From Kryptolebias marmoratus (lineage: Eukaryota > Chordata > Actinopteri > Cyprinodontiformes > Rivulidae): 64,000 bases of DNA. The stretch spans positions 15,807,705 to 15,871,704 of the forward strand of contig NC_051439.1 in assembly GCF_001649575.2 (NCBI RefSeq), given 5' to 3'. A program made the translations under genes and the position numbers. Below are positions 1-10,699 of this stretch, piece after piece; the stretch's first letter is position 1; the number at the start of each line of letters is the position of its first letter. Under the pieces are notes generated by a model. That model worked only from the letters and a program-made list of their open reading frames with translations. It did not search any database and was not told the DNA's origin.

Positions 1-479
1 GCCATATTTGTTACCTACACTCAGGTCTGTCATGTGACTATAGCTTCCAAGTGGTTTTTGGCAGCTTCAGCAGAGCGCTTTGTTTACACTGAGTGTGGTC
101 ATGCACTTTAGAGTTGTACATTTATTATCTACAGGAGCAAATTCTTTCTAACTGCACCATTTGGAATTCTTCGAGATAGCCCTTTTTTAAAGATTTGATT
201 TCATACTTTGCAATGAGTAGCTTTAATACTTTCTTTAGGCTTTTACTTAATATCTAGGCGTTATTCTTGTTTTTAAACTTGGGTTTTATAAACCAGCAAC
301 CAGAGATCTGTCAGACCATGCTGTTGTGTAAAACCAAAACCAAGTATTGATGAATGCAAATACTTGACTGACCATGTCAAACTTGTTTTATCAGAGTACA
401 TTCTTTTTACATTTCTATATACTTTTTTTGTATGTTATAGTATTTTGATCGTGTTTGCTTTTAAATTAGTACAATATGT

Positions 480-570
480 TTTTATTATTTACAATTTTGT
501 TCTTCTAGTGCATAAAGTGCAACTGCACAATGACAATAAAGAACTACCTATCCAAGAACATCAAACATTC
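480..570 (+). other. possible 3' end with poly(A) signal, or LINE tail
   Basis: A T-rich stretch is followed by a GTGCAACTGCAC palindrome and a GACAATAAAG box (AATAAA at about 536-541). This looks like the end of a plus-strand transcript. The same arrangement is also common at the 3' ends of fish LINE elements, and I cannot tell the two apart from the sequence alone. Confidence 0.25.
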
Positions 571-2862
571 CAGTAAGGCAAGAAGTTTTCATTCTTTGTT
601 GGATTTTCTAGAGAACACTTACTGAAAAGTGGAATTCCACACATGAGCCGAAAGCCGTAAACAAAAGCCTTTAGGAGACGCTGGTGCTACAGCAGAGGGC
701 GACTTGTCTGTATTTGACTTTGCAAATCTTTATGTTGCTGTGCTTCTGCCAGGATTCCACTTGGCAGGCCTCCCACCAGTAACAGAAGAGCCCAGTCCAA
801 CAAAGTGTGGAAGAACAGGCATAAAGTACTGTAATGTATTGTTGGAGTGGATGGGACGATGGCCCACAGCGCACAGAGAAGAAGAGGAGGCACCTCTTTC
901 TAGCTTCTTCACGATTAGAGTTCAAGAGCTTGTTTTTACTGCTGGTTTGCACAGTTAGTTCAAATAGGTTCTGCCTGCTTTATTGGACCTAAATCTTTGC
1001 TGCTGCTTACAGTAGTTAGTGTTTCATTAGGAATGATTGATCAAAAAAGATCTGTGATCATAAAACAACAAGAATCCTATCTTTGTCATTACTAAAAGTT
1101 TTCCTCTAAGAAACTAACTGACTAGCTTTAATACTCTAAAGAGCTTTTAGTCTTGTTTAGGGAAAAAAAAAATGAAAACCAAAGTCATTTACATCCATTT
1201 GTAGAATTACAAAATTCAAACTTTTACCCATATATCTGTTGAAAAAGTTCTGGGGTTTACCCCCCCCACCCAAATGATGCTAGAACCCAGAATCTGAGCC
1301 AACACAGCACACTGCACCACCCTCTCTGACCTCAAACTGGGTGGAGAGAGCTTCCAGGCAGGCAAAAGATTGCTGGCATTTTAAAGAATTTGACTCATGG
1401 GAAGTAAGGAGAAGATATGAGGAGCTCCCAGTTTTATTTAGATACTTAATAACTGAAGGTGGTAGAAAACACATTTAAATATTGAGGCCCAGAGGGCCTC
1501 AGATGTGTGAGGGACTGAACCTGTGAGACGACATCTGGATTCAGCAACACATGGAAGCTTTGTTTCTAAACTAAATGTGGTGCATTCTAAGCCCCCACAG
1601 TGACCCATAATTTCACAGCATTACACATTACAGGATGTTTATATGCATTTTTACTGACATTTTCTGAATAAGAAGGGTCCCCCCCCACCCCAACATTGGC
1701 TGCAACTTCTTTAATAGAAGAGGCAAAAATACTGTCAGGAATAAACGACTAGGCCTGCATAATAAATCCAGTGTGGTGTTTTTTTGAAAGCTTGCTATGC
1801 ACGGCCCTGGCTGTCACTCCTAACTGGTCTCCACCCACCCAGTAAGCCACACAAAAGGCATTTAGAGCCCAACATGTCACCAGAAGAACACTACTGCTCC
1901 AAAAAGACCTTTTGTGAACTGGCTGGATCTAAAGGAATTTTAATATGAATGGAGCAACTCTGTCACGTTGTGATAAACGATTACAGGAAAGGAAACGGCA
2001 AAACGTTTGGTCATCAGTGCGTCTGTCTTTCAACTGATATTAAAATGGAGGAGAACGCTCCTGCTGTCCGCCTCTGGGTTTACTCCTTGTCTTGTTGAGC
2101 TCAGTTCAGAGAGTACTGTTCTAATATAAGCATCTAAATAATAGGATATAGGAAACTGGCTGGCATACGTACCACTTAGGGTTTTACCATCATGTTCTTG
2201 AGTTAGATCTGTGTCCAAATATAAACCATTTTCCCAGCTGTTGAACAAATGTGTTGTATGCGATTTCTCACATCCACCTGCGGCTTTTCTTGTCCTCCAG
2301 CTGTTGCTTAAATAATCTGCTAATCTGTGTTTTATCTAAGTGGATTATTGTCCGGATGGTGGTTGGACAGTTGCTCCATATCAGACTTTCTAAAAACAAA
2401 CAGCACAGTACTGAACCGCGGGGGTGCTCTGGCATCCTACGTTTGATCGAGATAAACAAACAGCAATTTCATGAACCATTACTGCGAAGTTGAGCTTTCG
2501 CCAAATCACGTTGTTGAATTTAGCAAATCTCCAGTCATTCTCCAAGGAAACGTATCGGTTTTCACAGACAATCAAAATACCAGCAGAGAATACTGACGTT
2601 TGAGTTCATGTTGACTGGCAAAGAGCCGATGAGATTTACACATCTACAAATACTGCAACCACACAAAATAAAAGGTTGATGCCAATTTAACTTACATTAA
2701 GTAGCTGCAGTAAATCTGAGCATTAAGAACATGACCTGTGCTTCCTGGACAGCCTCCTTTGGGTGTTATTAAAGGAGGAGGAGGCATTAGGCGCTAGTAT
2801 TTGCAGACCAGGCCACCCTGGTTATTTGCTAAACAAATTACCCATATAGACTTTTGTATACT

Positions 2863-2886
2863 TGTGTGTGTGAGTGTGTGTGTGTG
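2863..2886. repeat. (TG)n-rich microsatellite
   Basis: TG dinucleotides run almost without interruption, broken once by GAG. Confidence 0.8.
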
Positions 2887-3620
2887 ACCCCTTAAGTCCT
2901 ACGACTTGCCAGCATTGTGCAGGCAGAATGAGCTGGACACACACGACACCAGACAATAAAAGTGACGATCAAAGCCCTCTTTGTGTTTAAACAATCTTTC
3001 TGGTGGCTCAGATCAGAAAAGCTTGAAAGGTTTCCTGCAGGCACTTGCATATTGCGTCGCCTCTCAAGGAAAGAGTTAAATGAAATGATGTTTTATGACC
3101 TGTTCAGACTGATCTTCCAGCTGACCAAAGCTGTGCAGGGCCCTCACTGAGGAATGCCATGCATGACTACTTGCTTTACCTCAGGAAGGCTGCTTATTTC
3201 AGGGCAAAACCTAAAGGAGTTGTCATATTTTCCACAGTCTGCATTTGTTTATATTGACTTTAAAGTTATGGGGTTAGTTACTGGGGCTGATTCATTTATT
3301 TATTCATTTCCATTTATAAAAGAGTGTCCAACTGAATGGTTAAAAAGAGCCTGTTTGTTCCTAATATTATGAGCAGTGAGACATTTACGACAAGTCAAAG
3401 CCTGAGGAAATCTGTGTTGTTGGCAACATTGCAATGTTAGCACAGGCGCCACGTTACAAACATCTCTCAAATGCACCCAAGGCACCACTTCACGCGAAAT
3501 AAACGATTTATGGTTGTCTAAATTGCATTTAACCCAATGTTACGTGTCATTTGAAGAATTAGCATCACAAAAGTGTTCTTAAGACTTTGCTGGAAAGTTA
3601 GAAAAATGTCCCCAACTCAC

Positions 3621-3800
3621 CATTTTATGGGTCTCCCATGGCTGACTTGCCTTACCCCGTCACAGTAACACGGACACGTCTCAAACGGAACACATTTGTG
3701 CCCTCGACACGACTCGCAGCACAAACAAAACATCCAATTTATCGCCCTTCTTTTAACTTGACCGTCTCTCTCCTCTGTAAGCAGATCCCATCCATGAAAA
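3621..3800 (-). other. putative non-coding first exon of the leftward neighbour
   Basis: Two good minus-strand splice donors follow the promoter-like block: GGG|GTAAGG with its GT at 3655-3654, and ATG|GTGAGT with its GT at 3620-3619. Between them an ATG in good context (3638-3640) opens a frame that stops after four codons. The exon is therefore probably 5' UTR with a very short upstream ORF. The transcription start is not resolved, so the high coordinate is approximate. Confidence 0.35.
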
Positions 3801-3990
3801 ACGCTTTACCGCCTTTCAGCACCCGATTGGCCCACGGGTGGTCTCAGGCGAGCCGCGATTGGCTCAGCGGGACGTCAATCAACATTCCAACGTCTTCTCC
3901 GGTAGGATGCGGCGGCGGCGGCAGCCGGAGTTCCAGCAAAGCTGCCCACGTGACGCGCGAGGCGGTCCCGTTCACACAGCTGTGTGTCAC
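3640..3990 (-). promoter_or_regulatory. GC-rich promoter-like block of a minus-strand neighbour
   Basis: This is the most CpG-dense stretch in the first 7 kb. It contains two ATTGG motifs at 3826-3830 and 3858-3862 (CCAAT boxes when read on the minus strand), a CRE-like GACGTCA at 3871-3877, a GGC trinucleotide run near 3910-3921, and a CACGTG E-box at 3947-3952 followed by CpG-rich sequence. The CCAAT orientation points to leftward transcription. In human the gene after DLGAP2 and CLN8 is ARHGEF10 in the same orientation, so an arhgef10 promoter is a reasonable guess, but no arhgef10 coding exon was found in the window. Confidence 0.5.
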
Positions 3991-4439
3991 AGCTTTACTA
4001 CTAAAAATGCAAATTAAATACAAAACTAGAAACATTTTACTTCATTAAATTACTTATTTACTTTTTTATATAGTGTTAAGACTTTAAATAGTCAGGTTTT
4101 GTTTCTTTAAGTTCGTTTTTGAGGAAAACAAAGGAGCATTTCAACCTAAAATTGTTCTTTTCTTCCAATTTGAGACGTTTAATCATTTAGAACAGTTGTT
4201 TTGAAAGGCACACAACCTCTCAAGGTTTTCAAATAAACACCTCAAGTGGTGTAATCAAATAAACCTAACACATCATTTACACACAGCTGTTTCTGTATTC
4301 ATATTAACCCTGTTGAAATGTATTTTTTGAAACAAATAAGGCTGATGCGGAATAAATACTCAAATACCGCCACCTACAGGAGATGTTCTGAAGCACAGCC
4401 TTAAATTCTGAGCATGAACAAAACCACTGAACACAAAAG

Positions 4440-5052
4440 TGTGAAAAAACATTTTATACTTTATTTTGTTGCACTTCTTAAATCATACAAACACACATTA
4501 TAGTATCTTTTAACGCATCAACAAAACTGCAAGGGTTTTAGTTAAAGAACAGATTTATGAAGGTTATGTTTAAAACTTTATTTTGAAATGTTTTGCCGAG
4601 ACAGTGCAGATTGAACTCAATCAATCTGAGGTCTCATTAGTGATGAAGTTCAAGTAATCCAGACAAGAAACAAACCAAGCTTATTTATTTTTACATTATT
4701 AACTTGTATCTCAGTTTTGAGCACAAACTGATGTAACTCAGTAAAGAATCCTCACACTGAGAAACCATAAAGCCTTAAAACTGATACTAACAATAAAAAG
4801 TTCCTACTTTTCTAAAACTCCTGAAAGTACTTTTTGTTGGTTTCAAGATGTTATTTTGGATCTTAAATTAAATTTATGAAATAATGCTTAAGATAAAACT
4901 GAATGTACAAAGGATCATCTTAGTAAAGCAATAAATTAGATACAGTAATTATATAGAAAAGATCAACTAAATAATACAGGAAGACAGAAGATTTGAATGT
5001 TTGCAGCAGGGACAAATAGCTTCTTTGCCAAATGAAGGCAAAGAACTCGCAT

Positions 5053-5094
<42 letters not shown>

Positions 5095-5890
5095 AAGCAA
5101 GTGCAAGCCTGTACATGCATAAAAATCTTAAAGATTTTTTGTATTTGGTACTTAGAAAAAAGTAATACTCGGTTTATATACCACTTTGTTTACAATCCAA
5201 AAGTACATCGTGGTAAAAACAGTAACTTTCTTGCTTCGATGTCTACATGGTTTCAGTTTTGTTGCTCTGTGTCTCCAGTTTGCACAATGAAGCCTTTGTG
5301 AAGAGAACAATTCGTGAGCTTTCTTCCAACAAGAAAAGAAACTCTAAAAAGCCTTTTCTCTTCAATCATGACAATGAAAAATGTTTTCCTCTCTGCTGTG
5401 AGTGCTAAACAACCACAGGCTGACTTGTCTGTTCCAACAAATCTAATGATTTATGATAAAAGACGTTTATTCCCTAAACTCGGCCCAATTTTACATCATT
5501 TTCTGTCCTGTGTGTGTGATAAGATTAGTGTTTATGGGACTACTTCACCAGCCAGAAAAAAGAAAAACAATTTTTTTAGTCTGAATTAAAGCACAAAATC
5601 TGTCAAATTGCTTTTACTGAACGGCTCACTCCTAAACTTCAAAAGGTAACAGACAATAACCAACCATTAAGTATCAAATAAATTACAATTTAAGTGCTTA
5701 ATTACTGTTTAAAAACAGTGTTAAGCAAAAACAAATGTGGGACTCTTATTTTTTTAATATGTTAAGCCAATGTTTTGTCCAACTAAATTTTGATTTGTAA
5801 GTGAAACACAGGACTCTGAAAACATTTCTCACACACATTTCCCATTGTGACTAAAGCACAACAACAACAAAAAAGACCTTTTGATGCTCC
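4440..5890 (-). other. cln8: cln8 3' untranslated region (candidate)
   Basis: Several AATAAA poly(A) signals lie on the minus strand downstream of the cln8 stop, at 5466-5471, 4577-4582 and 4460-4465 (seen as TTTATT on the plus strand). The first gives a 3' UTR of about 0.4 kb, the last about 1.4 kb. The longer form would include the CA microsatellite at 5054-5092. Nothing else is visible in this stretch. Confidence 0.5.
5054..5092. repeat. (CA)n microsatellite
   Basis: About 19 uninterrupted CA units. The tract lies in the probable long form of the cln8 3' UTR, where the minus-strand transcript would carry it as GU repeats. Confidence 0.95.
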
Positions 5891-6217
5891 CTAGTTGGCA
5901 TGGGGTTTCCCAGAACCCTCAGGCTGATCCCTCGTGGCGCCGTTGATCGGTGCCGGCTTGCTGCTGAAGTTCCAGTCCACGGGGTTCAGCAGCTGCATGG
6001 TCTTCTTGTGCGTCCAGATGGGGTTGATGATAAGCGTGAGCAGAGCGAGTCCAGAGAAGAAAATCAGGCGCTGGGGCAGCACTATGTGGGTGCTGATCTC
6101 TTCCCAGTGGCCCAGTGTTACCCACCACATGTAGTAGGTGAGCACCATTCGACAGTGGAACATGTGGATCATCACCCACTGGTTGGCTCTCCAGAACAGA
6201 GTGCGAGCCCAGCCGGC
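5891..6217 (-). CDS. cln8: cln8 last coding exon
   Basis: Encodes 108 residues plus a TAG stop, starting [14 protein letters not shown] directly after the CAG acceptor at 6220-6218. It carries the last TLC membrane helices and the conserved VDWNF segment, then a short unconserved tail. Confidence 0.93.
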   Translation of the reverse strand, partial: AGWARTLFWRANQWVMIHMFHCRMVLTYYMWWVTLGHWEEISTHIVLPQRLIFFSGLALLTLIINPIWTHKKTMQLLNPVDWNFSSKPAPINGATRDQPEGSGKPHAN

Positions 6218-7077
6218 CTGGAATGGAAAAATGGAAAAAAACAATCATAGGAACGTGCACAAAAACAAACAATCACATGCTTGTAAAATTATCCCCAAGT
6301 CAAGGCAGTGATAAAGAGGAACAGAGAGTTTAGGCAGTATCAGTTTGTTTTTTTCTTTAACTTCCTCTTTCTAGGAACACTAAATTTATTCTTTTAGCAA
6401 TCGCAAGAGTCAAAAGAAATAAGAGGAACCAGAACTTGCTGGTATTTGTTCCGTTTAGTGTATTTTTAAACTAACAAACAAAATTTGAGAGACTGTTATT
6501 TTCTCTTGATGCAGAGATACCATGAGGCCCCTACCTTCAGCAGCATCCAGGATATACAGGTGAAAGGTGTGCTCATCTCCAGGAGGAGTGTAACCATGGC
6601 CAGATAGTGGCCCTGGGAATCCCACACCACCATTCCTGCATATCCTGACAGGGCGTAGAAATGATGCATGGCCAGCGGGAGGTCGAACGACCGAAACACC
6701 ACATTGGATGCGTGAAGTGCTACGTTTTCAAAGACAAAAAAGCCTGTGGCTGTGAGGATGTGAAACCATGACCAGTCCTCTTGGCCCCTGAATCTGTCTT
6801 TGAGCAGCACAGAGTCCTCGGTCAGAGCCCGAAATCCCGCTACAGTACTCTGGATGCCAAACGCTGCCCGAGTGGCCGCCAGGTTCCAGAAAACCTTCTC
6901 CTTGGCTAAGAGGGAGCTGTATGTGCAGGACAGAGCCAGAGACAGGAGGTGGGAGAGGAGGAATACTGCTGTGTAGAAGCCAAGCCCCGCACCAATGAGC
7001 TGGAGGCGATAGTCCCATGAGAAGTACTCTGCGCTGGGCTGGGGTAGTGGGGGGGCCTGCTGCTCAGGACCCACCAT
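5891..7077 (-). CDS. cln8: Cln8, ER transmembrane protein of the TRAM-LAG1-CLN8 family
   Basis: Coding exons at 7077-6535 and 6217-5891 join in phase 0 (CTGAAG|GTAGGG donor, CCATTCCAG acceptor) to give 289 codons plus stop; human CLN8 has 286 residues. The ATG at 7077 sits in a strong context (AACACCATGG). The family is an ER/ERGIC multipass membrane protein with a TLC domain. CLN8 acts as a cargo receptor carrying lysosomal enzymes from ER to Golgi, and human mutations cause neuronal ceroid lipofuscinosis. Diagnostic blocks seen are [48 protein letters not shown], and LLTLIINP followed by WTHKK and LLNPVDWNF. Several hydrophobic segments fit the multipass topology. The end is oddly different: the deduced C-terminus GSGKPHAN has no dilysine, whereas human CLN8 ends in an ER-retrieval KKRP. 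The neighbour upstream on the same strand is dlgap2, as in human. Confidence 0.96.
6535..7077 (-). CDS. cln8: cln8 first coding exon
   Basis: Encodes residues 1-181, from the start codon to SWMLLK. It includes the first membrane segments and the conserved [12 protein letters not shown] and [10 protein letters not shown] blocks. The donor is CTGAAG|GTAGGG with its GT at 6534-6533. The exon extends as 5' UTR to an acceptor at about 7166 (TTTTCCAG). Confidence 0.93.
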
Positions 7078-7522
7078 GGTGTTTATGGGAGGAAGCTGAA
7101 TCAGAGCTAGGAGGTTTCACCTGGAGGTGGAGGCTTCATATGGCACATGCATGGTGTGAGGCTCACCTGGAAAACACAAATCAAGCTGATAAACAAAATA
7201 CAACCACATACATTTCTGTTATAACATATTTACTGTGATTAAATGCTAATCTTGCACATCTCAAATAAGCTGCATCGTAACAGATAATGTTTTTCCATTA
7301 TCTCAGTAAAACCTGACAGATAAGACTTTACAACTTGTGTAGCTTCAACAATCCCAAACGCTCTCCTGTAGATAGTCGCTAAAAAAGTAGTTTTATAACA
7401 ACTTTTATCGCCAAAGCTAGCTAACTTTCCACCGTATCAACACAAAAAACAAACAAATCTGCGACTAAGACAAGCTAACAGAAGAGTGAGCTATTTAAAG
7501 AAATAAAAATTACTATGAACTT

Positions 7523-7610
7523 ACGATTTATACATCTTCGAAACAAAAACAGTACAGAACGAACACCTGATTTCTCTTTCGAGCCAGAACAGGAAATCAA
7601 ACATCATACG
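7523..7610 (-). other. cln8: cln8 5' UTR exon (candidate)
   Basis: A consensus donor AATC|GTAAGTTC with its GT at 7524-7523 lies just below the promoter elements and would splice to the acceptor near 7167. The true start site is not visible, so the high end is approximate. Confidence 0.5.
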
Positions 7611-7720
7611 ATTCCAATTTGGTCACGTGACAGCCAAACAGGAAGTCAAGCCTCCGCACAATATTTATGACATCCCATTGGTCGGAGCAGCTCAGAGGCG
7701 AAATCCTATTGGTTCTCGTC
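7600..7720 (-). promoter_or_regulatory. cln8: cln8 promoter with CLEAR element
   Basis: Read on the minus strand this contains, in order, a CCAAT box (ATTGG at 7708-7712), a second CCAAT box (7677-7681), a TATA-like CATAAATATT (about 7661-7670), an ETS-like CTTCCTG (about 7640-7646), and the palindrome GTCACGTGAC at 7622-7631. The palindrome is an exact match to the CLEAR consensus bound by TFEB/TFE3/MITF, which drives lysosomal genes. Spacing and orientation fit leftward transcription into cln8. Confidence 0.7.
7622..7631. promoter_or_regulatory. CLEAR/E-box palindrome GTCACGTGAC
   Basis: A perfect ten-base palindrome containing CACGTG flanked by GT and AC, the full CLEAR consensus, within about 100 bases of the predicted cln8 start. 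Confidence 0.75.
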
Positions 7721-7729
7721 CGTGTCCCT

Positions 7730-9970
7730 CTGTCTAACGACATGTAATATGTAAGAAAAACAAAAAAACAAACACAAAACATATGAAACGCAAACTGAAT
7801 TCAGGTAAATAAAACTAGCATTAAAAATTCATTTTTAAACCCCTTGAAGCCCTCGCAACCCAAGAGAAGAAGAGAAGTCCTCATAATGGACCTGAAGACC
7901 ACGGGACGGTTGTCTTCACTGTTTCTGCGTTATTGTTTTTGTCCAACAGGGGGCAGTGTTGCTCCTTACACTTGAGGTTGTGCTTAATAAAAGTGGATTT
8001 ATTTGACTTCTTCAAGACTACATTGTTTAGATCTCACCTTACAACAATAAAGGATTGAGAAATATGAATTTCTAGATTATTGAAAATCTAATAGCATTTC
8101 CTAAAACAGACATCAACTACAAGATCTATCTATTATGTTTAAGTGAAAGAAAAATCCTCCAACAGAAGGCACCAAAAATGACTTTAAGAGTCAGACATCT
8201 GTGCAAATATCTCACTTTAGATGCATGACATGTTGCAGTTATTAAGTTTATAAATCTTTGAATGCAAACACTGTTTTATTTTCAAGCATATGGCAGATTT
8301 ATTCATTTTATTACCTCACTCTCATAGCTTGTGATTCCCAGCATGTCTTAGTCTAAATGTTAAAGGTTAAAGGTGAACAGAAGCCATGTTGACCAAGCTC
8401 TGAATGCTCGTTTTTTGTTTGTTTTTACTTCAGGGTACATTTATGAACCTGCTCAATCTCTGTAAAAATATATTTTTTTCCCTCCTCTGACGGATTCTTT
8501 GCTGCCCAAGAATGTTGACAAAAAGATAAAGAATGGGTTTGACTCGTGGGCAATGAACTTTTGCCTACTTCCACTCAAAACTGACTGAGATGGTGAGTAA
8601 AACAACAGAAAATCTGTCCCGCTGTTTCCATCTTGGCCATGTTTTTTGTCTGATCTAAGCCACCTGTGCTTCTGTTGCATCGTCAGCCTGACGGATGGAT
8701 AATTAAGGAATATCATACGAATCCAAAATATTTCATGTGTTTTTCTCTTTAAATAAATTCCCCATAGCAAAAAATAAAACAGTTATTTGGTCCCTTGCAT
8801 TGTGCTTTTTGCAGTTTTTGCAGTCTTCCTGGCAATTACTGCAAAGAAAAGTAAAGTTCGGAGGCTGCATGAAAGTATAAAAAGCACGAATGTCATGCAA
8901 AGTCTGAAACATTCCTCCAGGCTCCCTCTAATAGTGGAAAACCATAACTCTGTAATTCATTTAGCTGTTTGGACCAGCATGAAGAACAGCCTCGGGGAGT
9001 GCAAAAACCGACTTTAACCTTTGACCTTTGAAAACAAACGGGCTCCACACAGACAAAACTTGTCCAAACTTTTTCTCCAAAAATTTAATTGCAGAGTTAT
9101 TTACAATGGATGGTCAAAGCAATGACTCACTTAAAGATTTAAAACCTTCAAGTCGCTCAGCTTGAAAAAAACCCAAAAAGAAAACAGGAAGGGGAATGCA
9201 TATTTTTTTTTAAATTCAAATCATACCAAACAGCTGAACAATGCAATGAAATTACACAGAATTCACTCACACTCAGGAATCTGCATGTTGTCGACTTAAA
9301 TAAAGACAAAATAAATCGTACATAAGTGGGAATATGTTGTCGTTCAGAACAGAAATGAAGTAAAGAAGCCTACATTCAGAGTTTGTGTTTCGCATGCTAT
9401 CATATGAGCTTATAAAACAACCAAAAGTCAAATAAAACAGAAACAAAAGCAGGAAATAAAAGTGTCTCAATGAGGCATATATTATATTTATATATCTCTA
9501 TATAGATTTCTTTACAAATAATGAATATTTGGCATTATATTCATCCTCACTATAGATATGATATACAAGAGATGAAAATAGTTTTTGCTAAACTACCTAT
9601 TTTTTTTTTCCCCCCCCATTTTATCTAGTAATTATAGTCGTCTCACATTCCAAGTTAAAGGAAGTGTTGTATTAGTCTCAGTGATGCTGTTTCATTAAAA
9701 AAAGTCCCCTTGAAATATTTCACATCATGGAGTTAGAACATAAACAGACACATAAGAGGTGAAGCTACACAACAATGAAATACAAGCAAAAAAATAAATA
9801 AATAAACGTAACAAGAGATGAGGAATTTAGAAGATGCTGGAATCCATAAAACTTATTAAGGGAGATGCTGCTGTGGGGAGAATTGATTTTTAATCATTTC
9901 AAAGTATGCTGGATAAGTCAAAGTGATGGCGCTCGTAGTCAGTTGCTGCTGTTTTGATATTTTCTCTTTC
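7730..9970. other. AT-rich intergenic stretch
   Basis: No coding exon or RNA gene recognised. The longest open frame (about 8453-8770 minus) has no recognisable domain or splice context. An AT dinucleotide-rich patch lies near 9478-9500. Confidence 0.5.
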
Positions 9971-9977
9971 TTTTTGC

Positions 9978-10265
9978 CCGTCTCTGTCTGTTAGCAAAAT
10001 ACCTCACAAACCAGCGGAGAAATTTTAATGAAACTTTCAGAAAGTAACCACTGGACACACCTCTACAACTGATTAACTTTAGGAGTCAACCCAAATCAAG
10101 ATGGCTGCCTCAGCCAAGCAACTTTAGCAGACACAAAATCAGCTTTAACTCAGTCAGTTTTACAGATATTGAATGAAAAATTGGTGTGGTAGTAGCTGAA
10201 ACTGATCTCCACCACATACTCCGAGGGCTAACAAATTAGATAAGATCTTTGATTAAAGATCTGGA
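9978..10265 (+). repeat. dispersed repeat family A, copy 1
   Basis: Starts with a CTGTCTGTTAGCAAAATA-type head. It runs through blocks shared with the other copies: AACTGATTAACTTT, AAGATGGCTGCC, CAGTCAGTTTTACAGATATT and GGTGTGGTAGTAGCTGA. The tail found in copy 2 is missing. Confidence 0.8.
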
Positions 10266-10284
10266 AGTAACTATTTGAAGCAGA

Positions 10285-10695
10285 CTGTCTGCCTGTTGGC
10301 AAAATATCTCATGAACAACTGGACGGATTTTAATGAAACTTTCAGAAAGTTATAACTGGATAAAAGTCTACAACTGATTAACTTTTGGAGTCAATCAAAC
10401 TTAAGACGGCCACCACAGCTAACCGTCATTTGCCAACACAAAAATAGATGCACGCCAGTCAGTTTATTAGCTATTGAGCTCAATTTTGATGTGGTAGTAG
10501 CTGAGAGTCATTCACAACACATAAGCTGAGCATGACATCTGATGACATCACATGGGATTGCACATCGCAAGTTTTTTTTTACCAAACCAAAAAGGCTACA
10601 AGTCAGTCCTTTCTCAACGTAAGATGATCTCAATTTAAAACTTTGGCATGAATAGAGCGATATGCAGTCCTTCTAGGAATGCCAAGCCTTTAATT
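10285..10695 (+). repeat. dispersed repeat family A, copy 2 (longest)
   Basis: A direct repeat of copy 1 placed about 20 bases after it, with the same head and body. It also has the tail: CATGACATCTGATGACATCA, CCAAAAAGGCTA, AAGATGATCT, and ATATGCAGTCCTTCTAGGAATG. It serves as the reference for the family in this window. Confidence 0.8.
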
Positions 10696-10699
10696 TAAA

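Larger units (their letters stand above)
1..3600. other. non-coding flank, no gene recognised
   Basis: I see no convincing coding exon here on either strand; the open frames are short and do not resemble known proteins. The stretch holds a TG-rich microsatellite near 2863-2886, a short perfect hairpin at 1483-1501, and a T-rich segment ending with AATAAA near 536 on the plus strand. If the GC-rich block at 3640-3990 is a minus-strand promoter, this stretch would be first-intron sequence of that gene. Confidence 0.5.

Noticed and set aside
671..958. Overlapping frames on both strands at about 670-960
   Set aside because: Mutually overlapping, short, no known motif and no splice support; a gene here is not supported.
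5900..6272. Alternative frames over the last cln8 exon
   Set aside because: Shadows of the conserved cln8 coding frame.
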